A DNA stretch of 64,000 bases from the NCBI GenBank assembly GCA_964371615.1, contig CAYJMS010000003.1:1-64000 (forward strand). The letters are read 5' to 3'. The translations under genes were made by a program, and so were the position numbers. Positions 6,751 through 14,121 of this stretch are shown one piece after another. Position 1 is the stretch's first letter; the number at the start of each line of letters is the position of its first letter. Under the pieces are notes generated by a model, which made no database searches, had not been told where the DNA came from, and saw only the letters and a list, made by a program, of their open reading frames with translations. The stretch comes from SpSt-333 sp964371615 (GTDB lineage Bacteria; Bacteroidota; Ignavibacteria; UBA10030; UBA8401).

Positions 6751-7041
6751 TTAATGATAATCAATAATTTGAACATCTTTTGCATTACCTTCAGACCATT
6801 CGAAGACAACTCTGTATTGATCATTGATTCGAATAGAATGCTTCCCTTTGTCATTGCCTTTGAGTGATTCCAATCGATTTGATGGCGGGATCCGAAGATC
6901 CATAAGATCGTGAGCCGCATTCAAAAGGTCGAGCTTTCTCACGGCGATTTTCCAAATGACAGAGGGTATTCGTCTGGCTTGTTTGGTGTCAAAACCATTG
7001 AAAATGTCTTCGGTAGTCCGGTCAAGGAAATTGATTATCAC
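6751..7041 (-). CDS. higB: HigB-family toxin (RelE-like mRNA interferase)
   Basis: The 96-residue protein has the HigB pattern: F.D..TE.IF.G, RIP..IWKIAVRKLDLLNAAHDLMDLRIPPSNRLESLKGN, and KHSIRINDQYRVVFEW near the C-terminus. The family cleaves mRNA on the ribosome. The start is GTG 7041. A promoter lies directly upstream (7047-7075), which would put the transcription start at about the GTG. The module probably helps to stabilise the cassette array, as described for TA cassettes in other chromosomal integrons. Confidence 0.92.
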   Translation of the reverse strand: MIINFLDRTTEDIFNGFDTKQARRIPSVIWKIAVRKLDLLNAAHDLMDLRIPPSNRLESLKGNDKGKHSIRINDQYRVVFEWSEGNAKDVQIIDYH

Positions 7042-7046
7042 GACAC

Positions 7047-7075
7047 AATATACTACTTTAACGGCATACGTGCAA
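7047..7075 (-). promoter_or_regulatory. putative higBA promoter
   Basis: On the minus strand TTGCAC (7075-7070), 17 bases, then TATATT (7052-7047). The -10 box ends six bases before the GTG of higB, implying a leaderless or nearly leaderless transcript if this promoter is used. Confidence 0.5.
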
Positions 7076-7142
7076 GTGGTATGTATTCTTGCCGACGAAC
7101 AAGGTGCGGTGGAAAAAGTTGTGAATAATTCACTTACATTAA

Positions 7143-7239
7143 TTCACCAGGACATCACGCGTGGCGGCGAAAGGAAACTAAATATTCTACTGCACACGGA
7201 TTTCCTGTACGTCATCGGCGTAATTCCAGTCCTTTAGAT
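7143..7239 (+). other. diverged attC-like inter-cassette repeat
   Basis: It belongs to a set of three related repeats (this one, 7879-7976, 8696-8808) with the layout TTCACCA...GGCGG..A.ACG.AAACT.AA.ATTCTAC..CAC.CGG.TT.C.TGT.CG...ATTCCAGTC. It ends CCAGTCCTTTAGAT, an attC right end with a damaged core (TTTAGAT). Confidence 0.5.
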
Positions 7240-7262
7240 TGCAGTAATATTCATCCGCATAA

Positions 7263-7826
7263 ATGAAAAAATTAATACTCATATTTATTTTGTTTAATGC
7301 AAAAGTACATTCTCAAGAACTTAGACTATTTACTTTTTATGGTGAATTTGGATATGGCTACTCAAAGACTGCGTTTACAAGTGCCAATGGTGGAATCGCA
7401 ATAAATTTAGCTATTACCGGCGGATACGATAACTGGTTAGTGAAGTACGCACGAAGGTTGAATAATGAATCTGCACTTATTGCTCCGCAAGAGAAAATAA
7501 ATGCAAACTCATTTTTGATTGGCCGCTCATTTATTTTGCACCAAAGTATCAATGATACTAATGATGTTACTTTAGAATGGAATTTGACAGGATATATCGG
7601 ATATAGTTCAATAGAAAATCAAAAGAGAGGAAAAGTATTACATTCGGATCGGTATACAACCACCTATGAGCATATAGTAGAACACGGTAATGGAGTTCCG
7701 ATTGAACTTGAATTGCAGTGCATATCACCCCACTTTCAGGCAGGTGCAATAAGCGTATTCTATAATGTAAATGAATTCAGGAATTATTACGGAATTAACT
7801 TAATGATTTTTGGGGGATATTTTTAA
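7263..7826 (+). CDS. cassette-borne secreted protein, probably beta-barrel-like, unknown
   Basis: The 187-residue protein has an N-terminal signal peptide (MKKLILIFILFNAKVHSQE, cleavage probably after HSQ). It then shows alternating polar/aromatic strands (FYGEFGYGY, ITGGYDNWLVKYARR, LTGYIGYSS) and ends in a C-terminal Phe, as small outer-membrane beta-barrels often do. I do not recognise a family. It is a one-gene cassette. Confidence 0.65.
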   Translation: MKKLILIFILFNAKVHSQELRLFTFYGEFGYGYSKTAFTSANGGIAINLAITGGYDNWLVKYARRLNNESALIAPQEKINANSFLIGRSFILHQSINDTNDVTLEWNLTGYIGYSSIENQKRGKVLHSDRYTTTYEHIVEHGNGVPIELELQCISPHFQAGAISVFYNVNEFRNYYGINLMIFGGYF

Positions 7827-7878
7827 CGCAATCAAACCCAGTGAATTTTTAAAAGTCAATTATCACACACTATTGTAA

Positions 7879-7976
7879 TTCACCAATTCGGCACGCACGA
7901 CGGAAGACGGAAACTAAATTATTCTACCACGCACGGCTTACATGTCCGTTTCCAGCGGAGTTCTAATCCATTGCAC
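7879..7976 (+). other. diverged attC-like inter-cassette repeat
   Basis: It shares TTCACCAATTCGGCACGCACG, GACGGAAACTAAATTATTCTAC and GCACGGCTTACATGTCCG (read in segments) with the repeats at 7143 and 8696. The right end CTAATCCATTGCAC is further from GTTRRRY than the left-hand attC sites. Confidence 0.5.
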
Positions 7977-7993
7977 TTCAATTGAAAATATCT

Positions 7994-8659
7994 ATGAACC
8001 ACTTGACATTTTGCATGTCGCTATTCGTTGTGAACGGGTTATTAAATTTATCTGTTGCTCAAGACCATCTTGAACCAGTTGAAGATTTATGGTCAGTCTA
8101 CGATCTACGCGCGGTGGCTGAAGCACGAGATTCATTGCTCAAAGGATTTAAAATGCGACCTCTTGCCAGGGCGCTATCGATGCCGGAGGATGGTAATGCT
8201 TGGGCAGTGAGTCTTGAACAGAAATCCGATTCATCATTTATCGTGCATTCAGCAATTGCAAATGGTGGAATGGGCTTTCGTGCAATGGCCACCTCTGCTG
8301 AGAGACTTGCTATGATTCGTAATACTACAGTACGTCGTTATAGCCAACCCATTGATAGCGGCAGGGCAAAAACAATAGCGCAAATATTTTATTCTCATAT
8401 TTCGTCTGCACGGTATCCTCGCTATGAATCCCGATACATTGATAACGCTATTGTATATTTCACAGCATCAAAGCCGGGTATTGCAGGCATACGTGAAGGA
8501 GTCATCTCGGCACAAATATCCTTACCCGTGGAAGATAAAGTCCCAAAGAAATTTATATTATTTGCATTTACAATATTGGAGTACGGTATATCAAACAAAC
8601 AAAATGCGCAAATATATATGAGTAAATTGGATTCACTGTCTCGATTGCTGTCAAATTGA
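7994..8659 (+). CDS. cassette-borne secreted protein, unknown function
   Basis: The protein has 221 residues from ATG 7994 (a TTG at 7982 would add four). A signal peptide (about 1-22, ...LLNLSVAQDH) precedes a soluble mature part with no recognised motif, cysteine pair or catalytic signature. No good ribosome binding site is seen. It is a single-gene cassette between two diverged attC-like repeats. Confidence 0.65.
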   Translation: MNHLTFCMSLFVVNGLLNLSVAQDHLEPVEDLWSVYDLRAVAEARDSLLKGFKMRPLARALSMPEDGNAWAVSLEQKSDSSFIVHSAIANGGMGFRAMATSAERLAMIRNTTVRRYSQPIDSGRAKTIAQIFYSHISSARYPRYESRYIDNAIVYFTASKPGIAGIREGVISAQISLPVEDKVPKKFILFAFTILEYGISNKQNAQIYMSKLDSLSRLLSN

Positions 8660-8695
8660 AATCTCACAAGGTATTGTGTTAATATTCAAGAATAT

Positions 8696-8808
8696 TTCAC
8701 TAATTTTGCAAACGCGGCGGCAGACGTAAACTGAAATATTCTACCGCACGCGGCTTACTTGTCCGCTCTACGAGTCGTAAACCTCCGGCGGAGATCCAGT
8801 CTGTGGAC
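8696..8808 (+). other. diverged attC-like inter-cassette repeat (last recognisable)
   Basis: It contains the shared core ACGTAAACTGAAATATTCTAC and CCGCACGCGGCTTACTTGTCCG (in parts) plus an insertion CTCTACGAGTCGTAAACC. The right end is GTCTGTGGACAA, with no canonical core left. It is the right-most site of the array. Confidence 0.45.
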
Positions 8809-8816
8809 AACGCATA

Positions 8817-9500
8817 ATGAAGTATTTACTAAAATATATTTTCATCGTTATCTCTTTAGTATTTTCACAACTCGACTTTATTTTGCATGCTCAACAGAGC
8901 GTCAGAAAAAACATACGTGTGGGAATTGAATATGGCAGTTATTGTACTGCAAATAATGGAGGGTATACGTCTCAACCAGGTTTTTTGTTGGGCTATTTCA
9001 CGGGTGTACCGTTATCCACCGATCCTAACAACTCAATGTATTTAGGCATTGAATTTAATTTTAAGAATACCATTTTATATAATCCCGGGGTGTCTCACAT
9101 TATATGTGATCGATACAAATATCAAAATACGTACGACGAAAAATATAATATCTCGACCGTAGAGATTGGATTGCTGCCGGAGTATCGATTTGTCTTAAAC
9201 AAAAACATTGTCGTTGGTATCTATGCCGGCGGAGCAGTTGGAATCGGAATGTATACACAACAACACAACCTGATCTCTCACATAAGGATTGATACTGTCC
9301 AGTATTCACAGTGGCTATTAGACGGTCCTTATGACGGCAATAATCTTCCTTTCATAGGAACGTACAATATTAATTGCGGAACAAATATTTATTATGACTG
9401 GCTGGTAATTGATGTTCGATTTTCATTTCTCAATGATGTAATGAATCATAGCTCAAAAAGAATTAACCAGTTTTATATTTTATTTGGTGTTGTATTATAA
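8817..9500 (+). CDS. cassette-borne outer-membrane beta-barrel-like protein
   Basis: The 227-residue protein has a signal peptide (about 1-26, ...DFILHAQQ). The mature part is rich in Tyr/Gly strands (GIEYGSYC, YLGIEFNFKN, VVGIYAGGAVGIGMY, VRFSFLNDV) and ends FYILFGVVL, consistent with a small eight-strand barrel. The family is not recognised. It is the last gene of the cassette region; no attC-like site follows it. Confidence 0.65.
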   Translation: MKYLLKYIFIVISLVFSQLDFILHAQQSVRKNIRVGIEYGSYCTANNGGYTSQPGFLLGYFTGVPLSTDPNNSMYLGIEFNFKNTILYNPGVSHIICDRYKYQNTYDEKYNISTVEIGLLPEYRFVLNKNIVVGIYAGGAVGIGMYTQQHNLISHIRIDTVQYSQWLLDGPYDGNNLPFIGTYNINCGTNIYYDWLVIDVRFSFLNDVMNHSSKRINQFYILFGVVL

Positions 9501-9552
9501 TCTTTGGATACTTCAATTAGCATGATGGACGCTGCTGTGAAGTATTCTTTAA

Positions 9553-9630
9553 TTATAGGTAGTCGATGATCTCGTGAAAGTATTTTTCGGTAATAGATAA
9601 GAGGCTGACCGTGTATGCGGTTTTAGCCAC
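9553..9630 (-). pseudogene. RelE/ParE-type toxin remnant (N-terminal 25 codons)
   Basis: The GTG at 9630 overlaps the antitoxin's restored stop codon and opens a short frame that reads AKTAYTVSLLSITEKYFHEI then IDYL and stops. This is the usual N-terminus of RelE/ParE toxins (beta strand, then a helix with E..L.EI..Y). The rest of the toxin is absent. The start overlap GTGGCTAA is the classical coupling of antitoxin and toxin genes. Confidence 0.6.
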
Positions 9631-9882
9631 GAATCTTTTTCCTCATGTCTTTCATGATCTTTTCAAGAGATCGGCCTTTGTCACCGGCAACGCGTTGCGA
9701 TTCGGCCGCCGCAAGTATAATTCGAGATTTTTCTACATATGGCTGTATTGAGCGATGGACATCACCACCATATCTCCTTCGCCATTCTTAGTGATGAAGA
9801 CCGGCTCATTGGATGAGTGAACAAAATTTGATATTTCGTTCGACTTATTTCGCGGGTCGGAAATGGGTCTGATCGTCGGCAT
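9623..9882 (-). pseudogene. Phd/YefM-type antitoxin, frameshifted
   Basis: ATG 9882, with AAGGAG upstream, begins MPTIRPISDPRNKSNEIS and continues to NEPVFITKNGEGDMVVMSIAQYS, a clear Phd/YefM N-terminal domain. The frame then hits TAG at 9733-9735. Shifting by one base near 9735-9745 restores YVEKSRIILAAAESQRVAGD and a DMRKKIRG end with stop TAA at 9623-9625. It is probably dead, although the DNA-binding half could still be made. Confidence 0.75.
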
Positions 9883-10038
9883 CTTGGGTGTCTCCTTATT
9901 GTATCAATAAAATATCATGAACATGATAGGTCAATATTACTGCTTTTTTCATCGGACAACATCCATAGAGTTCTTCCAAGGAAAGCATAAATTCCTTCGG
10001 ATCCGTTAATCGTACAATAGCCCGGACAAAAAGGTTTT

Positions 10039-10443
10039 ATGGCAAACACTCAAGATAATGCAACGTTCGAGTATCGCTTGGCGGTTCGCAATATCCTCTT
10101 GGTTCTATTTGCCGTCGCTTTATTCTTAATGAAGAGAGAGTACTCGGGTCCCTTCGAAGAAATGATACACTCCTACGGCGGAAATGTCACCGTCTCGTTC
10201 GCACTCTATTTTGTATTCTTGAAACTCTGTATGAAATCGCCGCAATTTGGGAGGCTCATTACAGCGGCAACAGTATTGGCGTGTGTTGAGACGTTCGAAG
10301 TGTTCGATGGTTTTGGATTCATGGCGAATACGTATGATCCATTTGATCTGCTTGCCAATGCCGTCGGCGTTGGAATCGCTCTGGGCATTGAACTATTGCT
10401 GAATAAGAATAATTCACACCATTCGGAAATCAAGCCGTCATAA
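10039..10443 (+). CDS. small membrane protein, unknown function (VanZ-like size and topology)
   Basis: The 134-residue protein has about four membrane segments (17-35, 50-66, 75-90, 105-122) and a conserved-looking ETFEVFDGFGFMANTYDPFDLLANAVG stretch (residues about 85-112) with several acidic residues at the membrane edge. That acidic stretch before the last helix resembles VanZ-like proteins, but I cannot assign it firmly. There is no strong ribosome binding site. The lipoprotein gene follows 41 bases downstream. Confidence 0.65.
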   Translation: MANTQDNATFEYRLAVRNILLVLFAVALFLMKREYSGPFEEMIHSYGGNVTVSFALYFVFLKLCMKSPQFGRLITAATVLACVETFEVFDGFGFMANTYDPFDLLANAVGVGIALGIELLLNKNNSHHSEIKPS

Positions 10444-10484
10444 CTTATATTACGACCGTCGCTGCGCTAACAGCGCGTATTACT

Positions 10485-11201
10485 ATGCAACGAATGAACA
10501 CGATTACATTAATTAGTATTGCCGTTCTTATTGTCTGCAATTCTTTTTCTTGTACCAACGACAATCCCGTTTCACCGATACTGCCAACGCCATCTATCAC
10601 CGAATTTAACGGGCGCATAGACAATTGGAATCTAGGAGATACGGTGGTGATACATTCCATCTCTACCTATATTGATTATCCCCTTTCGCACCGTGATTCG
10701 AATGATATTTACGGCTCATCTTGGATACGTTCTACTGGCGAATTTTCAATGACACTAAAAGATCCGAAGGCTTTGGATTCCCTTGGCGGATATTCGTATA
10801 AATTGATTTTCCCGTACGAATTCTATTCCAGCTTTTTCAATAGTGATACAAGCGTACGGTTTCTATTTTCAAATTTTGTATTGTACAGCTACAATTGGAC
10901 TGTTGTCCCATACAAATTAAGAAATGCGAGCAGAAATGTTTCAACAATAACAGACTCTCTTGTTACAGAGGGAGACTATCGCTGTAATACGGTGTTGTAT
11001 TTTGTCGATCGCGATGTCACCATTCGATACGAAGAAGCAGGGATATATTCCGACACCATTTCAATAGACCATCTTTATGAATTTAAAAAGGGTTGGAATA
11101 AAATTGTGACCACGGTGAAAGCCAGGCGCAATAAATTTATTCAATTGGAATCCCGTGTGAATAATTCATTCACAGGAAAATATTATATCTACCATCATTG
11201 A
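10485..11201 (+). CDS. lipoprotein, unknown function
   Basis: The 238-residue protein has a lipobox (VCNSFSC, Cys about 23) and the linker TNDNPVSPILPTPS, a motif (DNPV.P) shared with other lipoproteins in this window, for example at 20784. The mature part is beta-rich with no recognised domain. A second ATG (codon 4) is an equally possible start. Probably anchored to a membrane facing the periplasm. Confidence 0.7.
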   Translation: MQRMNTITLISIAVLIVCNSFSCTNDNPVSPILPTPSITEFNGRIDNWNLGDTVVIHSISTYIDYPLSHRDSNDIYGSSWIRSTGEFSMTLKDPKALDSLGGYSYKLIFPYEFYSSFFNSDTSVRFLFSNFVLYSYNWTVVPYKLRNASRNVSTITDSLVTEGDYRCNTVLYFVDRDVTIRYEEAGIYSDTISIDHLYEFKKGWNKIVTTVKARRNKFIQLESRVNNSFTGKYYIYHH

Positions 11202-11244
11202 ATATGACATACGCATCCCGATCTTTATAGCCGTAACGATCGGT

Positions 11245-11751
11245 TTGCTGCTGATCTCCCGGCGATCGATGATCGATACCCATTCGCATGGATTCTATCG
11301 ATTCTTCGCCTGGGAGTCTATTCTGCTTTTGATACTGATCAATATTCCATTGTGGTTCACCGATCCGTTCTCGATCCGGCAAATACTCTCCTGGATATTG
11401 TTATTGATTTCTCTTCCTCTCTTGTGGCAAGGGGTTTCGCTTCTGCGGAAGGGACGTATTGCCGGCGGCCGTACAGACGCGGGATTGTATCCCTTTGAGC
11501 AGACCACGGAATTGGTAACCAAAGGGATCTACCGGTACATTCGGCATCCGTTGTATTCCTCTTTATTGTTTCTCGCGTGCGGTGTTTTTCTGAAGGATAT
11601 TACATGGACCACCGGAATTCTGACACTCGTTGCGATCCTCTTTCTTATCGCCACTGCCGCGGCGGACGAGAGAGAATGCATCCGGTATTTCGGGCCGCAA
11701 TATTCCTCATATATATCCCGCACGAAGAGATTTATTCCTTTCATCTATTAA
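11245..11751 (+). CDS. isoprenylcysteine carboxyl methyltransferase-family (PEMT/ICMT) membrane protein
   Basis: The 168-residue membrane protein carries the ICMT/PEMT signature GIYRYIRHPLYSSLL (about 93-107) and a late AADERECIRYFGPQYSSY stretch, as in SAM-dependent membrane methyltransferases. The substrate is unknown. The frame is open upstream to 11197 without ATG, and its upstream residues (IRIPIFIAVTIGLLL) would complete the first membrane segment, so the true start probably lies before TTG 11245 and uses a non-ATG codon. It follows the lipoprotein gene closely. Confidence 0.75.
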   Translation: MLLISRRSMIDTHSHGFYRFFAWESILLLILINIPLWFTDPFSIRQILSWILLLISLPLLWQGVSLLRKGRIAGGRTDAGLYPFEQTTELVTKGIYRYIRHPLYSSLLFLACGVFLKDITWTTGILTLVAILFLIATAAADERECIRYFGPQYSSYISRTKRFIPFIY

Positions 11752-12438
11752 TTATTCTCACTGCACTATTTTTCGGCAGCTCAAATTGTGAATTGATTAA
11801 TTGATGAATACATTATAATTGAGATATTTTTATAATATCATTTTGTCGGACAAGAATGTCCGACCTACCTCATTAGTAAAATGATATCATCTGCGTTAAT
11901 CTGCGGGAAATAATCTATATATACATTCATTCACCGACTATAAAGAATGTAATTAAAACACTATTATTATATACTTTTGTCGGACAAGAATGTCCGACCT
12001 ACTTTGAATATTCTATTCGAAATTTAATTCTATAAATAATCCCGTAGGACAGACATTCTTGTCTGTCATAATATATTTAACACCCATTGATATTAATTAG
12101 ATAAACACTTTTGTCGGACAGGAATGTCCGACCTACCGTGAAATATATTTTAAACTGCTGTACTTGTATGGTGGATTTGCTCGTAGGACAGACATTCTTG
12201 TCTGTCAGAATATTTATCAACCGCCGGCGCGAATGATTGGAAAAACGCTTGCGTCGGACAAGAATGTCCGACCTACTTTGCTATTGTTTCATGGAATGTA
12301 ATCTGTAAGATAACGTCTGGCATATCTGCTCACCTGTCCGCCGCGCTTTTTGACGGAATATCTGTCGTTTCCCTTGACTACAGTCGGGATCGCCCCGGAG
12401 TAATTTTTTTCTTCCCTTCTTTTCCCTTACCTTGATCT
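11752..12438. other. intergenic region occupied by REP-type hairpins
   Basis: This 687-base gap has no gene. Most of 11845-12276 is the REP array described separately; the remainder (12277-12438) is the upstream region of rqcH, in which I see no clear promoter. Confidence 0.7.
11845..12276. repeat. REP array, family 1 (A/B hairpins about 70 bp apart)
   Basis: Six 24-base hairpins lie here. Type A is GTCGGAC-6-GTCCGAC-CTAC at 11845, 11979, 12113 and 12253. Type B is GTAG-GACAGAC-6-GTCTGTC at 12044 and 12183. From 11979 on they alternate with periods of 65-70 bases, and the spacers are themselves homologous, giving a tandem unit of about 140 bp. The same A/B array surrounds the RAYT gene at 49.5-50.3 kb, its likely cognate transposase. 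Confidence 0.85.
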
Positions 12439-14121
12439 ATGCTCTCCAATTATTTCACTTTTTATCACACGGCGCAATTGCTGAACGAGCGGTACGCCGG
12501 CGCGGTGATTGCCGAAGCATATTCGCAGGAAAAGAACACGCTGTCAATTGTGGTCTATCTGCCCGATCCGCATACGATTACCATCTCGTGCGCCGGGCGA
12601 AAGAATGCGATCGTTGCCCGTGCGGGAAATCCGCGGTCACGGCATAATTCGGTCGACCTTTTCCCCGGCGTCATCGACGATCATGTTCAGTCCGTCTTTA
12701 TGGACCGCTCCGACCGGATCGTCTATCTGCGGCTTCAGTCCGGGAAAGTGTTCTGCATGGAGATGTTCGGCGCACGGGCAAATGTGCTGTTGTGCGATCC
12801 GGAGGGAACAATCGTCGATGCCTTTTTGGATAAGAAGAGTCTCGCCGGAGCGGTGAGGAATGTTCAATCCGGGCCGCAGGCGATTACGGCAGAGGAATTT
12901 TTGCCGCCGAAGGAGACATTTCTTGCATCATTCAATGAAAAAGATAAAAACGCATTTCAATTATTGAAATCGCTGGTACCGAAGCTCGGATCGACGCTCG
13001 CCCATGAGGTTCTGCACCGTGCGGGAATTCCGGAAACTGTCGTTGGTCTTTCCGGTGAGGACAAAGAGAGGATACACAACGAGACTGCGGCGATGTTCCG
13101 TTCGCTGATAGTTCCGACGGGGACACTCGAGCCTTCCGTATATTTTGAGGAGAATTCTCCGGTCGCCGTTTCGCTGGCGCCGCTTCATTATTATGAATCG
13201 CTGCAGCGGGAAACGTATCCCGATCTGTTTGTTGCATTGCAGAAATTCCTCAGTTACGAGAAATCCGAGCAGTCATACCAGCAGAAAAAGAAAGAGATTA
13301 TTCACTGGCTCACCAACGAGTCGAACCGGACGGAGCGGACGATTGCCGCCGTGGAAAAAGAGCACTCGGACTCTTCGCGTGCGGATCAGTATGAAAAGTT
13401 CGGGAAATTATTGATGGGACAACTTCATCTGGTTGCTAAGGGAATGACAGGCGTCGGAATCGACGATCATTTCTCCGGCGCGGGAACGGTAACGATCCCC
13501 CTTGATCCCCTCCTCACCCCTGTCCGGAATGCCGAACGGTATTTCGAAAAGGCGAAACGTTCACGCTCGGCGTACGAGGAATCCGAAGGGCGGTTGCTGT
13601 CGCTGCGCAGCCGGAGCGGATCGCTGTCGGCGCTCCGCGATGAACTGACACATGTTTCCGACAGCATTTCATTGAAAAATTTTTTACGTTTACAAAGTTC
13701 CGAACTGAAACGACTCGGTTTTATGACTAAGAAAGAAGAAGAAGACCTTCCCCCATTTAAAACCTTTGAGGTCGAAGGAGGATTTACCGTCTACGCGGGA
13801 AAAAGTTCCGAGAACAACGATCTGCTCACCGTGAAATGGGCGAAACCGAACGACCTGTGGTTTCACGCGCGCGGATCGAGCGGATCGCATGTCGTTCTGA
13901 AAATGGGCAGCGGCAGCGGAAATCCTTCAAAAAAAGCGATCGAACAAGCCGCCGCCATTGCGGCCTGGTACAGCAAAATGAAAAACGCCAAAAATGTTCC
14001 CGTTGCGATGACAGAGAAAAAATACGTGCGCAAACCGAAAGGGGTACCGGCCGGAACCGTTGTTATTGAAAAAGAAAAGGTTATATTTGTACAACCACGG
14101 TTACCCCACAACGAGGATTAA
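12439..14121 (+). CDS. rqcH: RqcH/NFACT-family ribosome quality control protein
   Basis: The 560-residue protein has the NFACT layout: an N-terminal fibronectin-binding-A-type domain (about 1-200) with RSDRIVYLRL, a helical/coiled middle (about 270-410), and the NFACT-R (DUF814) domain with LWFHARGSSGSHVVLK (about 473-488) and KYVRKPKGVPAGTVV near the end. RqcH binds stalled 50S-peptidyl-tRNA complexes and adds alanine tails that target the nascent chain for degradation. Length is normal. Its TAA is directly followed by the ATG of the REC-HisKA gene, so the two are cotranscribed. Confidence 0.93.
   Translation: MLSNYFTFYHTAQLLNERYAGAVIAEAYSQEKNTLSIVVYLPDPHTITISCAGRKNAIVARAGNPRSRHNSVDLFPGVIDDHVQSVFMDRSDRIVYLRLQSGKVFCMEMFGARANVLLCDPEGTIVDAFLDKKSLAGAVRNVQSGPQAITAEEFLPPKETFLASFNEKDKNAFQLLKSLVPKLGSTLAHEVLHRAGIPETVVGLSGEDKERIHNETAAMFRSLIVPTGTLEPSVYFEENSPVAVSLAPLHYYESLQRETYPDLFVALQKFLSYEKSEQSYQQKKKEIIHWLTNESNRTERTIAAVEKEHSDSSRADQYEKFGKLLMGQLHLVAKGMTGVGIDDHFSGAGTVTIPLDPLLTPVRNAERYFEKAKRSRSAYEESEGRLLSLRSRSGSLSALRDELTHVSDSISLKNFLRLQSSELKRLGFMTKKEEEDLPPFKTFEVEGGFTVYAGKSSENNDLLTVKWAKPNDLWFHARGSSGSHVVLKMGSGSGNPSKKAIEQAAAIAAWYSKMKNAKNVPVAMTEKKYVRKPKGVPAGTVVIEKEKVIFVQPRLPHNED

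Larger units (their letters stand above)
9501..10038. other. gene-poor stretch with toxin-antitoxin remnants
   Basis: Between the last cassette gene and the gene at 10039 there is no intact gene. The part 9553-9882 holds the decayed antitoxin/toxin pair described separately. I see nothing further in 9883-10038 beyond AT-rich sequence. Confidence 0.6.

Noticed and set aside
6910..7237. Plus-strand open frames (72 and 93 codons) in the HigBA cassette
   Set aside because: They are antisense to higB and its promoter; higB has a clear family match.
11845..12276. Regularly spaced short palindromic repeats resembling a CRISPR array
   Set aside because: Two different hairpins alternate, the spacers are homologous to each other rather than unique, the same units recur at 49.5 kb with a RAYT gene, and no cas gene is present.
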